DNA of 64,000 bases from G963422705 sp963422705 (GCA_963422705.1 OY730443.1:3038001-3102000), one strand, 5' to 3'; counted from the stretch's first letter, positions 18,201 to 26,280 are shown. Numbers and translations: made by a program. Notes: generated from the letters alone by a model not told the origin.

Positions 18201-19453
18201 CGCAGCCGAATCTGTATATCATGAAATGGAACGGCACCACCTTTCAGCCGATGTGGCACAGCGCGGTTTCCGCAACGCCGGCCCTTTTCACCGCAGATTT
18301 GGATGACAACGGTTTTGAGGAGATGTACGTCAATGTTGACAACGCGTTGCATCGCATAGAATCCATAGTGGCCCGGGAGAAATTGTCTGTTGCAAGCCTC
18401 ACCCCGTGGGGCGTTTCCGCTGCGCCGTTAACCGCAAAAGCCGTTCAGGTAACCTGGACGGTGCCGTCTGAAAAAAATAACACCGCCGCGGGAATCCCGG
18501 GTTCCAGCTGGCGTGTATATCGGGCACCCGGAGAAAAAGGCGAACCCCCTTCGGATACCAAGTTTATGCGCATCGCCGATAACCTTACCGTCAATCGATT
18601 TTTGGATAGGGACATCACGACAGGGCAAACCTATTGGTATGCCATCACCGCAAAAGCGCCTGCTGGCAAAGAAACGTTGCGCACGAAAGCGGTTTCCGCA
18701 ACGCCGCGCGAGCCGCCGCATCTGACTCAGGCCACCTATTACAACCCAACACTGACACCCGTTCACCCTCATGCGTCCGATGCAAATTTCATAAACCTGA
18801 ATCAAATGGGACCGGGCACCTATTCGGTACACCCGCCAAAATTCTGGGTGACGGTGACTTTCGACAGGCAGATGGGATTTTCTATTGGTGACGAAAGCAA
18901 GTATCTGTTACGGACGCCGCAACGGATTGAAGGCATCCGTCCTGTCTCTGTTATTCGTGACAGAATGGGAACCCGCGCGCTCATCGCCTTTCCTCGCCCC
19001 ACACACCCGACTCCGATGATAAGAGGAGATACGGAAGGGAGAGGCGTTTTACACAAACGCTTTCAGCAATACGAACTCACCGTCTCCAACGTCAGTGATA
19101 TTGACAGGAACCTGATGCGTACCGCAACCCAATCGATTCACATTCCGCTTCAGGCGACTGAGCCCGTGTTCACGGATTTTACACACGTGCGCGTTTATCC
19201 AAACCCCGTTTACCCGACTGCTTCTGACAAAGGAATGATTACATTCGATGGTGTACCGCTCGGCACACGCATTCAACTCTTCACCGTTGGTGGACACTTG
19301 TTGGAAGAACTGAAGGTTACGGAAAGCGATAATCACCTCAAGCAATGGTACCTCACCAGCAACCACACCGCGGACGTCGGAACCGGTATCTATCTCTATG
19401 TGCTTGAATGGGAAAATCAGAAGAAAATCGGGAAGATTGCCGTTATTAAATAG
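15212..19453 (+). CDS. large secreted subtilisin-like (S8) protease with FG-GAP-like repeats and C-terminal sorting-like domain
   Basis: 1413 aa from ATG 15212, which has CAGGAG five bases upstream. A longer TTG start (15170) would overlap the previous gene. A hydrophobic export segment lies at about residues 45-65. The S8 catalytic triad is Asp199 (IIDSGIDYTH), His266 (GHGTHVAG) and Ser423 (GTSMAAPHVAG), with the oxyanion Asn in AAAGNS. The middle (about 690-1060) has repeated DxDGDGxxE/DDFNGDG motifs typical of FG-GAP/VCBS beta-propellers that bind calcium. A fibronectin-III-like piece follows. The last 85 residues (VYPNPVYP to GTGIYLYVLEW) resemble the type IX secretion C-terminal domain. 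The protein is probably surface-attached or released. Confidence 0.88.
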   Translation: MRNRHQTQDKTNLRIHPPLLIKGVKEISHLSPTLPRRIRKICQAIQSVFPLLFFLLTLPALAIRITPSELLIRITPDAAATFQHSPANSAIAALHTKHEVESFRALFPYLARPSLQPNLTRTYLLRFSPDAPLLHLKAAYAESPLIEAVDYNYLRRTFADAVTPNDTKYPEQWNLPLMKLPQAWAIEKGNPNVVIAIIDSGIDYTHADLALKTWVNPGEIPNNGLDDDSNGYVDDIHGWDFTDAPTLQAEGDFLEGDNEPIDESGHGTHVAGIAGAMADNGIGIAGVAWYCPLMPVRAGLSLAGRTRIQDDDAAAAIVYAADNGASIINMSWGSEQSAFIIQDAIDYAYARGAILVAAAGNSQKAAPIFPAAASKVIAVASTEQNRQRFYQSNFGAAIDIAAPGNVILSTQIQNRYRVLTGTSMAAPHVAGVAALIRSKRPALNHEEVRQILINTAEPVFAEDSDELDAKFVGAGTVNAERALLASGALQARILVPETNQGGSNSIAFVGTAAGYKFARWQLSYGESTVPSAFTPFTVPSSQQKIGEPLAIWKTEKAPMGIYTVRLTVTGTDGSQTRDEVVLTVDRTPPRVSALTATETFYGNRSLSIFTWTTDDITRNTLSYRRKNQLTPFARREERELGTSHWFSLGLAAGTYEFFVVARNTVGLETIEDNHGQYYTFEVRGSDITPNGFDDVEVSVSESLHIASITADFDGDGLAEIVGKPMTTPDAPIAIYERIPTGRYELVQYLSHLEAPLHSVNAAQLTPWAVDDTDNDGLLEILVSDEEGTFLMEVMPNLEVSEYTVEEIWRTPFLSGGTLADLDGDGFAEIIGADNNNDRLRIFENRGDNRYEESVSLRNETDGNNVFGTRFAIDDFNGDGSLELVTGDSEGILFIYTATANDNIYLQWQTSLKMTHLTQFASGDLTGDNIPEFVAGGILMREGIPDAFPLWKFMVWTHTAHGYVPLWEHAIAPYRRTGNSVHIADVDGDTVKELILLTQPNLYIMKWNGTTFQPMWHSAVSATPALFTADLDDNGFEEMYVNVDNALHRIESIVAREKLSVASLTPWGVSAAPLTAKAVQVTWTVPSEKNNTAAGIPGSSWRVYRAPGEKGEPPSDTKFMRIADNLTVNRFLDRDITTGQTYWYAITAKAPAGKETLRTKAVSATPREPPHLTQATYYNPTLTPVHPHASDANFINLNQMGPGTYSVHPPKFWVTVTFDRQMGFSIGDESKYLLRTPQRIEGIRPVSVIRDRMGTRALIAFPRPTHPTPMIRGDTEGRGVLHKRFQQYELTVSNVSDIDRNLMRTATQSIHIPLQATEPVFTDFTHVRVYPNPVYPTASDKGMITFDGVPLGTRIQLFTVGGHLLEELKVTESDNHLKQWYLTSNHTADVGTGIYLYVLEWENQKKIGKIAVIK

Positions 19454-19627
19454 TCATCCGTATCCCCCGGCGAGGGGCCCGGCAAGTCCGCACTGGAGAG
19501 ATACATCCGGTGGCTACGGTTTCCTAAACGCAGCGCCCTGCGGATACGAACCGGCGTGGAAAGACGCTTTCTCGATAGACGCGGTTTCCTAATCCTGTCC
19601 GTCAATTCTAAATACGAAACAAACGTT

Positions 19628-20545
19628 ATGGCTTCCATGAAGAAAAAAAAAGATTTTATCCTCATTGCCAACCCTATCTCTGGCAGCGGGAAAGCGCTGC
19701 ATGTGACGGAACAGGCTTACGCGGAACTGACTGCGTCCGGCCAATCCGGCAGCTGCCGCTTCACGTCCGGTGCGGGTGATGCGAAACGTTTTTCGGAAGA
19801 AGCCGTCACTGCGGGCATTCCGAAAGTCATCGCCTGCGGCGGCGACGGCACACTCCACGAAGTTGTCAACGGCATCGTCAGCGTGCCAGAAACGATATTA
19901 GGCATCCTGCCGTGCGGGCGTGGTAACGATTATGCGGCCGCCATCGGGGTACCACATCGTCCACACGCCGCTATTCAAACGTTATTGGAGGGGGCGCCCG
20001 TGCGTGTAGACATCGGTAAAACCCGCGGGCTCACGTCGTCGGAACGGCACTATTTCACCACGATTGCCACCTGCGGGTATGATTCGGAAGTCAGCCGGCG
20101 CGGTGCCAAACGAAACATTCCGTTGAAAGGAACCGCCGCCTACGTTTACGCCGCCATCGTCACACTCTTTGATTATCAATGCCCCTATAGCAAAATTGAG
20201 GGCGATTTTGGCAGCTATGACGGATATGTCCTGCTCGCTGCCACGGGGATTACGCAACGATACGGCGGGGGATTCCGCATGCTTCCGGAGGCCCGCTACG
20301 ATGACGGGCTCTTTGATGTTTGCATAATCCGTCCGGTTCCGAAACTCACAATTCTTCGCCTCTTGGTAACCCTCTTCTGGGGCGGACACGTCTCACACGC
20401 CGCGGTTGAATTCCACCGGACCCGGACATTACAGATTGAAACAGAACCGTCGATGCGTCTGTGGGCGGATGGGGAACAGATATGTGAAACCCCCGCCATA
20501 CTTGACATTGTTCCACGGGCACTCACCGTCTTGGCACCCGTCTAA
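19628..20545 (+). CDS. diacylglycerol kinase family lipid kinase
   Basis: 305 aa from ATG 19628. Phosphorylates lipids such as diacylglycerol or sphingoid bases (DAGK/YegS family). Visible are LIANPISGSGKA at the start, the ATP-binding and catalytic GGDGTLHEVVNGI, and LPCGRGNDYAAAIG, the usual second glycine motif. The length fits the family. The reading frame extends upstream to 19556 but without family sequence. An alternative ATG at 19637 would remove only three residues. Its stop overlaps the stop of the convergent acyl-CoA synthetase gene by two bases, leaving no terminator space. Confidence 0.9.
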   Translation: MASMKKKKDFILIANPISGSGKALHVTEQAYAELTASGQSGSCRFTSGAGDAKRFSEEAVTAGIPKVIACGGDGTLHEVVNGIVSVPETILGILPCGRGNDYAAAIGVPHRPHAAIQTLLEGAPVRVDIGKTRGLTSSERHYFTTIATCGYDSEVSRRGAKRNIPLKGTAAYVYAAIVTLFDYQCPYSKIEGDFGSYDGYVLLAATGITQRYGGGFRMLPEARYDDGLFDVCIIRPVPKLTILRLLVTLFWGGHVSHAAVEFHRTRTLQIETEPSMRLWADGEQICETPAILDIVPRALTVLAPV

Positions 20546-22290
20546 GATACGTCCTGATACATCCGGGCAATAACATCGTGGTAACGTTCTAGGATGACAT
20601 TCCGCTTTAATTTCAACGTCGGTGTCATCTCATTTTTTTCAAGCGTAAAGGCCTCTTCCAACAGTGTGAAACGCCGCACCTGCTCAAAATCGGCGAAATC
20701 TTTCAAACGAACCCGGATTTCAGTCTGAAAGCGTCGCAGTATCTCGCGGTGCTGCATATCATCGGTTTCAACGGCGTTTTCTGCGTTCCATGCTTTCACC
20801 GCATCAACGTTCGGAACAATCAATGCCGCAAGGTTTTTCTGTTCATTCCCTACCACCAAAACCTGTTCAATCAACGCACTTCGCTCCAATTCACTCTCTA
20901 TCGGTTGCGGTGCCACATTTTTGCCGTTGGAGAGGACAATGATATTCTTCTTCCTATCCGTAATCTTGACAAACCCATCCGAGTCAATGACACCGATATC
21001 ACCCGTATAAAACCAGCCATCGGCATCAATCACTTCTGCTGTCGCGGCAGGATTGTTGAAATATCCCTTCATGACATGCGGCCCCCGCGTGAGAATCTCA
21101 CCATCTGCCGCGATATGCACTTCTACCCCCGGCACAGGCATCCCGACAGTCCCGAATTTCCAACGCCCTGGATAGTTCATACTAATCACCGGTGATGTTT
21201 CTGTCAATCCGTATCCTTCCAGAATCAGAATGCCGGCTGCATGGAAAAATTCCGCGATAGCGGATGGTAACGCGGCACCCCCGGAGATGAAAAACCGCAG
21301 TCTCCCGCCCGTCGCCTCCTTCAGTTTCCCGAAAACAAGTTTGTCTGCAATGCTCGCTTTCAATCTCAAAAGCGCAGAAGGGTGTCTACCACCTTGTATG
21401 GCTGAGCTGACTGACGTGCCGACGCCAACACTCCAGTGAAAAATTTTCTGTTTAAGGGCTGAGCCTGCCTGGACAGAACGCAAAATTCGCTCGTGCATCG
21501 TTTCATAGAGGCGCGGCACGCTCAACATCACTGTCGGCGAAACCTCTTTTAGGTTATTTGCCACCGTCAAGAGGCTTTCCGCATACGCTACCTTCGCCCC
21601 TGAAAATAACGGTACATAGTGTCCACCGAGCCTCTCAAACACGTGTGAGAGCGGTAGGAACGATAACAACACATCCGTTTCACCCACATCAATGAGCGAT
21701 TTACACGCCTGTAGGTTAAAAATAAAATTCGCATGCGTCAACATGACGCCTTTCGGCTCACCCGTTGTGCCAGAGGTATAGATAATTGTGGCGATGTCCT
21801 CTTCACTGAACACGGGACAGGGCACATCCGTTTCTAATGCGCATACGGATTCAAAAGCGATAACGTTGGAAGGGAGTTCCCCATCTTCAAAATCGAAGAG
21901 AACTATCTTTTCAAGAACGTCCGATTGCATTGCCAATGCCTTCTCCAGCTGTTTTTTTGTAGAAACACAGAGAATCTTTGCCGCTGAATCTTTCAGAATA
22001 TAGCCTACCTGCACCGCTGTCAACGTTGAAAACATAGGAACAGTGATGGCGCCCGCACTGAGGATGCCAAAGTCGGCGATAGCCCATTCCGGGCGATTCT
22101 CTGACAAAATTGCCACCCTGTCGCCCTTCTCGATACCCAACGCCATGAGCCCCCTACAAAACGCATTGACGGATTCACCGAGGCGCTTGTACGAAATATC
22201 CTGATAATTCTCCCCTTTGGGTTTATGGGCAAGCGCAGGTTTATCCCCATAGTTCTGAATTGAACCTTCTAACAGAGTGGTGAGTGTCAT
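20542..22290 (-). CDS. long-chain acyl-CoA synthetase (AMP-binding)
   Basis: 582 aa, ANL superfamily. Activates fatty acids through an acyl-adenylate and joins them to CoA. The P-loop-like motif is IIYTSGTTGEPKGVML. Also visible are LPLSHVFER, a YGLTETSPVISMN segment (A5), GWFYTGDIG (A7) and KITDRKKNIIVLSNGKNVAP (A8/linker), all typical of the FadD/FAA-type long-chain group. No signal peptide. GGAGA lies ahead of ATG 22290. It converges on the lipid kinase, which may or may not reflect a shared lipid role. Confidence 0.93.
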   Translation of the reverse strand: MTLTTLLEGSIQNYGDKPALAHKPKGENYQDISYKRLGESVNAFCRGLMALGIEKGDRVAILSENRPEWAIADFGILSAGAITVPMFSTLTAVQVGYILKDSAAKILCVSTKKQLEKALAMQSDVLEKIVLFDFEDGELPSNVIAFESVCALETDVPCPVFSEEDIATIIYTSGTTGEPKGVMLTHANFIFNLQACKSLIDVGETDVLLSFLPLSHVFERLGGHYVPLFSGAKVAYAESLLTVANNLKEVSPTVMLSVPRLYETMHERILRSVQAGSALKQKIFHWSVGVGTSVSSAIQGGRHPSALLRLKASIADKLVFGKLKEATGGRLRFFISGGAALPSAIAEFFHAAGILILEGYGLTETSPVISMNYPGRWKFGTVGMPVPGVEVHIAADGEILTRGPHVMKGYFNNPAATAEVIDADGWFYTGDIGVIDSDGFVKITDRKKNIIVLSNGKNVAPQPIESELERSALIEQVLVVGNEQKNLAALIVPNVDAVKAWNAENAVETDDMQHREILRRFQTEIRVRLKDFADFEQVRRFTLLEEAFTLEKNEMTPTLKLKRNVILERYHDVIARMYQDVS

Positions 22291-22438
22291 GAAGTATATC
22301 TCCTACTTTGATTTGGTTCTATGGTAACACATTGTACAACGCAGTTCAAGTTTAGTAAAATGACATTTAGCACCACCTAATTCTCTATGATAAAGCAAAA
22401 CAAAAGCCGACACTCACAGAAAAAAGAATAAAAGCGTG

Positions 22439-22529
22439 ATGATTTTCAAAAAGTGTCGGAACTGTGGTAGTAAAGAATATGAAACCGTTACAGACTGGGC
22501 TTTGCTATAATTGTCAAAGGACTAACTGA
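22439..22529 (+). pseudogene. zinc-ribbon relic resembling an IS1-type InsA N-terminus
   Basis: MIFKKCRNCGSKEYETVTDW runs from ATG 22439, then, after a 1-base frame change, CYNCQRTN and TGA at 22527-22529. Together they make a C-x2-C...C-x2-C zinc ribbon like the start of IS1-family InsA proteins. A second, more decayed copy lies at 24249 on the far side of the tnpB element. The rest of the 22291-22551 space shows nothing else. Confidence 0.4.
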
Positions 22530-22551
22530 ACAAAATGACTTATGGTCAAGG

Positions 22552-22632
22552 CACCCACTGCCTAAAGGCAGGGGCTTGTGCTTCGTAGCGACTGCGGTTT
22601 TCCAAGCGTCCACCGTCTTATTATCGCTCCAC
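22552..22632 (-). ncRNA. omega RNA (reRNA) scaffold of tnpB copy 2
   Basis: On the reverse strand it runs from GTGGAGCGA (22632-22624), which overlaps the region just before the tnpB stop, to GTGGGTGC. The terminal hairpin is CCCCTGCC-TTTA-GGCAGTGGG (22574-22554). The arm sequence differs from copies 1 and 3 with pairing kept. The guide would come from bases below 22552. Confidence 0.65.
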
Positions 22633-23770
22633 AGAGGGAACACAAGCTGCCCTCAAAATGTTTATCGCCGCGTTGATGTCTCTGTCGTGGTGGCAACCAC
22701 AGTCAGGACACGTCCACTGCCTGTCAGAAAGAGAAAGATTTTCGTTGTGATGTCCGCAATCCGAACACGGCTTCGTTGTCGGCGTCCATTGTCCAACTTG
22801 ACGGAATTCACGATGATGTTTGAAACACTTGAATTTCAGAATCTCAACAAACTGCCCGAAGCAAAGCTCCGAGACTTTCCGGCCCCAGAGGCGTTTCATG
22901 CCCTCAAGGTTCAGTGTCTCGGTGACGATGGTATCAAACCTTCGGCAGAGGTCCGTGGCAAGTTTCCACTGCCAATCTTTGCGTTGGGTGGTAATCTTGC
23001 GATACACCCGTGTGAGCTGACGGAGGCAACGCCACCAATTGTTAGAACCTTTGACTTTCCGCGAAAGACTTTTGGAGCGTTTGCGAAGTTCTGTCAAGGA
23101 GAGTTTCAAGAATTGTGGCGATTGTATCTTTTCGCCCGTGTTCAACGTCAAAAATGCGTTCTTCAGTCCGAAGTCTGCCCCAACACTTTCACCCGTAGCA
23201 GGCAGCACTTCTTTAGAAGTATCATCCGTCACAACAGAGAGCCAATAGGTGCCGACAGCATCACGAAGGATTTGGATATAACGAACAGTCCCTTTCCAAT
23301 CGCGATGCTGATGAAAAGAAAACCAGTGTTTGTGGAATTTAAAGGATTGCGACGGCTCGTCCCACGCTTTGAAAGAGAGACGGACGCTACCTTCTTCAAG
23401 GAGATAACCACTTTGAAATTTCGCAGAACGATATTTTCCGCGTTTCTTATATTTCGGACGCCCGACGCCGGGGATGTTAAAAAATCTTTCAAAAGAAATG
23501 TGGAGGCGTCTGATTACCGCGTCAAGTGCGGTTGCAAGCGTAGGGCGAAACCGCCGTTTCGCGGAAACGCCCGGCATATTTACCATATCTACGATAATAG
23601 CGGTTCTCAAGCTTGAGAAAGTGATTGTGAACATCGCACAAGTCGTCAAGCATATTGCCAAGACGGACATTTTTCGGGTGTTCTCGTATCTGATATTTAT
23701 ACGTTCTGCAATGTTTCTTTTGTTTTTTATTTCTTTGGCAAGCATCTGGCTTGCTACCTTTTTTCGCCAT
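22621..23770 (-). pseudogene. tnpB, copy 2, frameshifted with an internal deletion
   Basis: The N-terminal part lies in one frame from ATG 23770 (CRTYKYQIREHPKNVRLGNM to YYRRYGKYAGRF). It then enters the palindromic insert (RETAVSPYA) and hits a stop. The C-terminal part continues in another frame from TALDAVIRRLHISFERFF and is complete: RuvC-I Asp in SVGADFGLKN, RuvC-II Glu in ETLNLEGMKRLWG, zinc ribbon CSDCGHHN and CPDCGCHH, RuvC-III Asp in HHDRDINAAINI. Compared with copy 3 about 50 residues between GKY and TALDAV are missing, exactly where the 28-bp palindrome sits. Probably inactive unless a shortened product from the second frame is made. Confidence 0.85.
23537..23564. repeat. 28-bp palindromic insert, copy B
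   Basis: Identical to 12559-12586 in opposite orientation, with the GCGAAAC/GTTTCGC stem. It lies at the deletion and frame junction of tnpB copy 2. Confidence 0.85.
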
Positions 23771-23812
23771 CGGTTTTCACGTATCACGTTTTTAACCCCT
23801 AAACAGTGGGTA

Positions 23813-23853
23813 GGCAGACACGCCACTAAGCAGTGGCGCTGTTTATGTCTGCC
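23813..23853. repeat. two-tier inverted repeat upstream of tnpB copy 2
   Basis: GGCAGACA (23813-23820) pairs with TGTCTGCC (23846-23853). Inside lies CGCCACT-AAGC-AGTGGCG (23821-23838). The structure is large and perfectly paired in both tiers and lies between the likely left end and the tnpB start. It is not followed by a T-run, so it is not an obvious terminator. Confidence 0.6.
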
Positions 23854-23914
23854 AACGTGATACTATCATGATATAGCATTTTTGATAGAATTTCAACCTT
23901 TTTTCGACACAAGA

Positions 23915-23959
23915 CAGGAGCGGACATTCCTCCCCGAGCGAAAGCAGCGGGGGCTCCTG
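23915..23959 (-). repeat. probable left-end hairpin of tnpB element copy 2
   Basis: CAGGAGC (23915-23921) pairs with GCTCCTG (23953-23959). CCCCG (23932-23936) pairs with CGGGG (23948-23952) around a GCGAAAGC apex. On the reverse strand this reads like the CCCC-rich left-end hairpin near 51520 in copy 3. Confidence 0.5.
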
Positions 23960-23964
23960 CCCGA

Positions 23965-24093
23965 AGATACAATGAATTCAAATGGCGTGTAGATATCGTT
24001 GGCTGGTTCCAACGGTTTGAGGGACATGTTTCAATTGGTAACGACGAATGGCGGGGCGAGCATTACATCTCTCAAATGTTTTTTCTTGCATGA
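23965..24093 (+). pseudogene. C-terminal relic of an unidentified protein
   Basis: An open frame of 42 codons, including NEFKWRVDIVGWFQRFEGH and EWRGEHYISQMFFLA, reads like the natural end of a protein. It begins right at the edge of the tnpB element and has no start codon of its own. The element or a deletion seems to have removed the rest. The family was not recognised. Confidence 0.35.
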
Positions 24094-24122
24094 GTTTTAC
24101 ATGCTATGTTAAACTCATGCAA
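24086..24122. promoter_or_regulatory. perfect 12-bp inverted repeat upstream of the proteasome locus
   Basis: TTGCATGAGTTT (24086-24097) and AAACTCATGCAA (24111-24122) flank a 13-base spacer. There is no T-run on either side, which argues against a simple terminator. It lies about 205 bases upstream of the Mpa/ARC start and could be an operator. The remaining 24123-24328 holds only the zinc-ribbon relic at 24249. Confidence 0.45.
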
Positions 24123-24248
24123 ATTGGTATAAGCCGGTCCATTTTTCAAATTTTCGTAAGCGTATTTCAAGGCTGTTGTCCTTGCAGCGCTTTCACGAAA
24201 GCTGCATCACGCCATGGCGTCTGAATTAAAGAGAAAAACCGGTATCAA

Positions 24249-24280
24249 ATGATGATTTGCAAAAAATGTCGGAACTATGT
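24249..24280 (+). pseudogene. second zinc-ribbon relic fragment
   Basis: The sequence ATGATTTGCAAAAAATGTCG followed by GAACTATG closely matches 22439-22466. It encodes MICKKCRNYV and decays at once. With the other copy it brackets tnpB element 2. Confidence 0.35.
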
Positions 24281-24328
24281 TAAACTTTATCCTAAAGTCA
24301 TCCCTTTCTGCCTGAGGAGACGTTCCTA

Positions 24329-26143
24329 ATGTACGGCAAGAAAAAACCGAAAAGTGATGGCGTAAGTCGCCATAAGTCGGAACTGTTTGTAGATGATGAG
24401 GAACAACTGGATGAGGAGTATCTTGAAAGCGAAGAAGATACTTCAAGTTCGGGCTATTCGTTGCAATTAGTTCACCATATCCTCACCGAGACACCAGCCG
24501 ACGACAGCCGTCACCGCTGGCTTCTTGAGCTCCGGCGCTCGATTGTCCGAGATGAGGGTGAGTTCCAAGAACGCGTACAAGCCATCCAGCAAGAAGCCCT
24601 CCGCATTCACGGCGAAATGGAGGAGGAGATAGAGCGGCTCACCTCGCCGGCAAATCGCGTTGGCACGCTGCTCGGTTTACCGCAGGAAGATATTGCTCGC
24701 GTCATCGTCGGCGGTTCTGAATACTACGCGAATATCGCACCTGAACTCAATGTTGATACGCTCAAAAAAGGGTTCAGCGTTCTGTTAAATGATGCATTTG
24801 TTGTGGTAGGTGAGTTGGGCTATAGCGGTGCCGGACCTATCGCGAAAATTGTAGAGGTTATGGAGGATAGACGCCTCCGCGTCGGACAAGAATCGGGCAC
24901 GCAGGGGTTACTCTTAGAACGCTCCGACGATTTGGCAGATGTTGCGCTTAAGGCCGGGGACGAAGTTCGCCTGGACACGCACTTCCGTGTCGCGCTTGAA
25001 CACATCGCCGCTGAGAAAACCGACGCGTATGCCCTTGAAGCCATCCCGGAAATACCGTGGTCCAAGGTAGGTGGCCTCGATGAAACGATTCAATCGATTA
25101 AGGATACGATTGAACTTCCAATTCTGCATCCGGAACTGTTTGAACGGTTCCAGTACAGCGCGCCGAAGGGGTTTCTCCTCCATGGCCCCCCGGGCTGTGG
25201 AAAAACACTCATCGGTAAAGCCACGGCGCATAATTTGACTGTACAGCTCCGTTCAGAAACCGGTAAAGATGTTGAAGGGTGTTTTCTCCACATTAAGGGG
25301 CCTGAGATTCTGAACATGTGGTTGGGCGAATCAGAGCGGAAAGTGCGCGAAATCTTTCAAATCGCACAAGAAAAGCGTCAGGAAGGCAAACTTGCGTTTG
25401 TGTTTATTGATGAGGCAGAATCCATCTTAGGCACCCGGCGCGCGATGCGCTCGCACAGTATTTCAAATACCCTCGTGCCGATGTTCTGCGCCGAGATGGA
25501 CGGGATTGAATCCTTACAGGATGTTGTGCTCATCCTTGCAACCAACCGGCCGGATCTGATTGACCCGGCCATACTACGCCCTGGGCGAATCGATCGAAAA
25601 ATTAAAGTGACGCGTCCTAACGCCACAGCGGCGAAGGAGATTTTCCGGATTTATTTGACACCAGAACTTCCCTTTGCGCCCGAGCTGCACCGCGACGAGG
25701 AAACGACTGACGACGATAACGCCCTTCAAAACCAGACGGCAGAGACGTGTGTCAACAACCTCATTGTCGAGGTGGTTGATGAGATGTTCCGGGAGGATGA
25801 GAATAACCGGTTTTTGGAAGTCGTGCTCCGGAGCGGGCGACGCGATATCCTGTATCGCGGACATCTTTGTACCGGCGCGATTATTGAATCTATCGTCCAA
25901 CGCGCAAAAGAATCCGCGCTCAAACGCGCCATACGAGAACCTGAACGCGACACCGGAATCTCACGCGCAGATTTGTTTAACGCGCTCAACGCAGAATACA
26001 GCGAAAGCGAAATTTTTCCGCCTATCGAGACAACCGAGGACTGGCTCAAGTTACTCGATTACGAACCTGAGAATGTCGTTAAGGTGGCTCCCATTAAACC
26101 TGAAAAGCAGGAACGCCGCAAAATTCCGACGCGGGTTATTTAA
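24329..26143 (+). CDS. mpa: proteasomal AAA+ ATPase (Mpa/ARC)
   Basis: 604 aa. The hexameric ATPase that recognises tagged proteins, unfolds them and feeds the 20S proteasome. The N-terminal part (about 45-110) is a coiled coil with heptad-like EEIERL repeats, the region that binds Pup in Mycobacterium. Two OB-like beta domains follow (about 120-230). The AAA module has Walker A GPPGCGKT (286-293), Walker B FVFIDE (357-362) and the arginine-finger region NRPDLIDPAILRPGRIDRK. The C-terminus ends RVI, without the Gln-Tyr-Leu tail that actinobacterial Mpa uses to dock on the proteasome. ATG 24329 has GAGGAG upstream. First gene of the six-gene locus. Confidence 0.95.
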   Translation: MYGKKKPKSDGVSRHKSELFVDDEEQLDEEYLESEEDTSSSGYSLQLVHHILTETPADDSRHRWLLELRRSIVRDEGEFQERVQAIQQEALRIHGEMEEEIERLTSPANRVGTLLGLPQEDIARVIVGGSEYYANIAPELNVDTLKKGFSVLLNDAFVVVGELGYSGAGPIAKIVEVMEDRRLRVGQESGTQGLLLERSDDLADVALKAGDEVRLDTHFRVALEHIAAEKTDAYALEAIPEIPWSKVGGLDETIQSIKDTIELPILHPELFERFQYSAPKGFLLHGPPGCGKTLIGKATAHNLTVQLRSETGKDVEGCFLHIKGPEILNMWLGESERKVREIFQIAQEKRQEGKLAFVFIDEAESILGTRRAMRSHSISNTLVPMFCAEMDGIESLQDVVLILATNRPDLIDPAILRPGRIDRKIKVTRPNATAAKEIFRIYLTPELPFAPELHRDEETTDDDNALQNQTAETCVNNLIVEVVDEMFREDENNRFLEVVLRSGRRDILYRGHLCTGAIIESIVQRAKESALKRAIREPERDTGISRADLFNALNAEYSESEIFPPIETTEDWLKLLDYEPENVVKVAPIKPEKQERRKIPTRVI

Positions 26144-26186
26144 GCCACGAAAATCTTGGCGGAATACCGCTAAACAACCCTGATGG

Positions 26187-26236
26187 CAAGCATGTCGATT
26201 GATAGCTTTGACAAGCATGTCGATTGATAGCTTTGA
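26187..26236 (+). repeat. perfect 25-bp tandem repeat upstream of dop
   Basis: The unit begins CAAGCATGTCGATTGATAGC and occurs at 26187-26211 and 26212-26236 with no mismatch. It contains an ATG and an overlapping short frame. It lies 45 bases before dop, in the mpa-dop intergenic space. Confidence 0.9.
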
Positions 26237-26280
26237 GACGCGCCTGCAAATCTGATTAACCGAATCTTTTTAACCGATAA

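Larger units (their letters stand above)
22552..23965 (-). mobile_element. IS200/IS605-family tnpB-only element (copy 2)
   Basis: Element on the reverse strand. Its 3' end is the conserved terminal hairpin at 22554-22574. Its 5' end is probably the two-tier hairpin at 23915-23959, which resembles the left-end hairpin of copy 3 in having a CCCC-rich stem around a GCTTTCGC-type loop. Only tnpB is present, no tnpA. The right boundary is approximate. Confidence 0.7.

Noticed and set aside
22576..23616. Long forward open frame of 346 codons
   Set aside because: It lies antisense to tnpB copy 2 across its whole length and shows no family sequence; the reverse strand carries clear RuvC and zinc-ribbon motifs.
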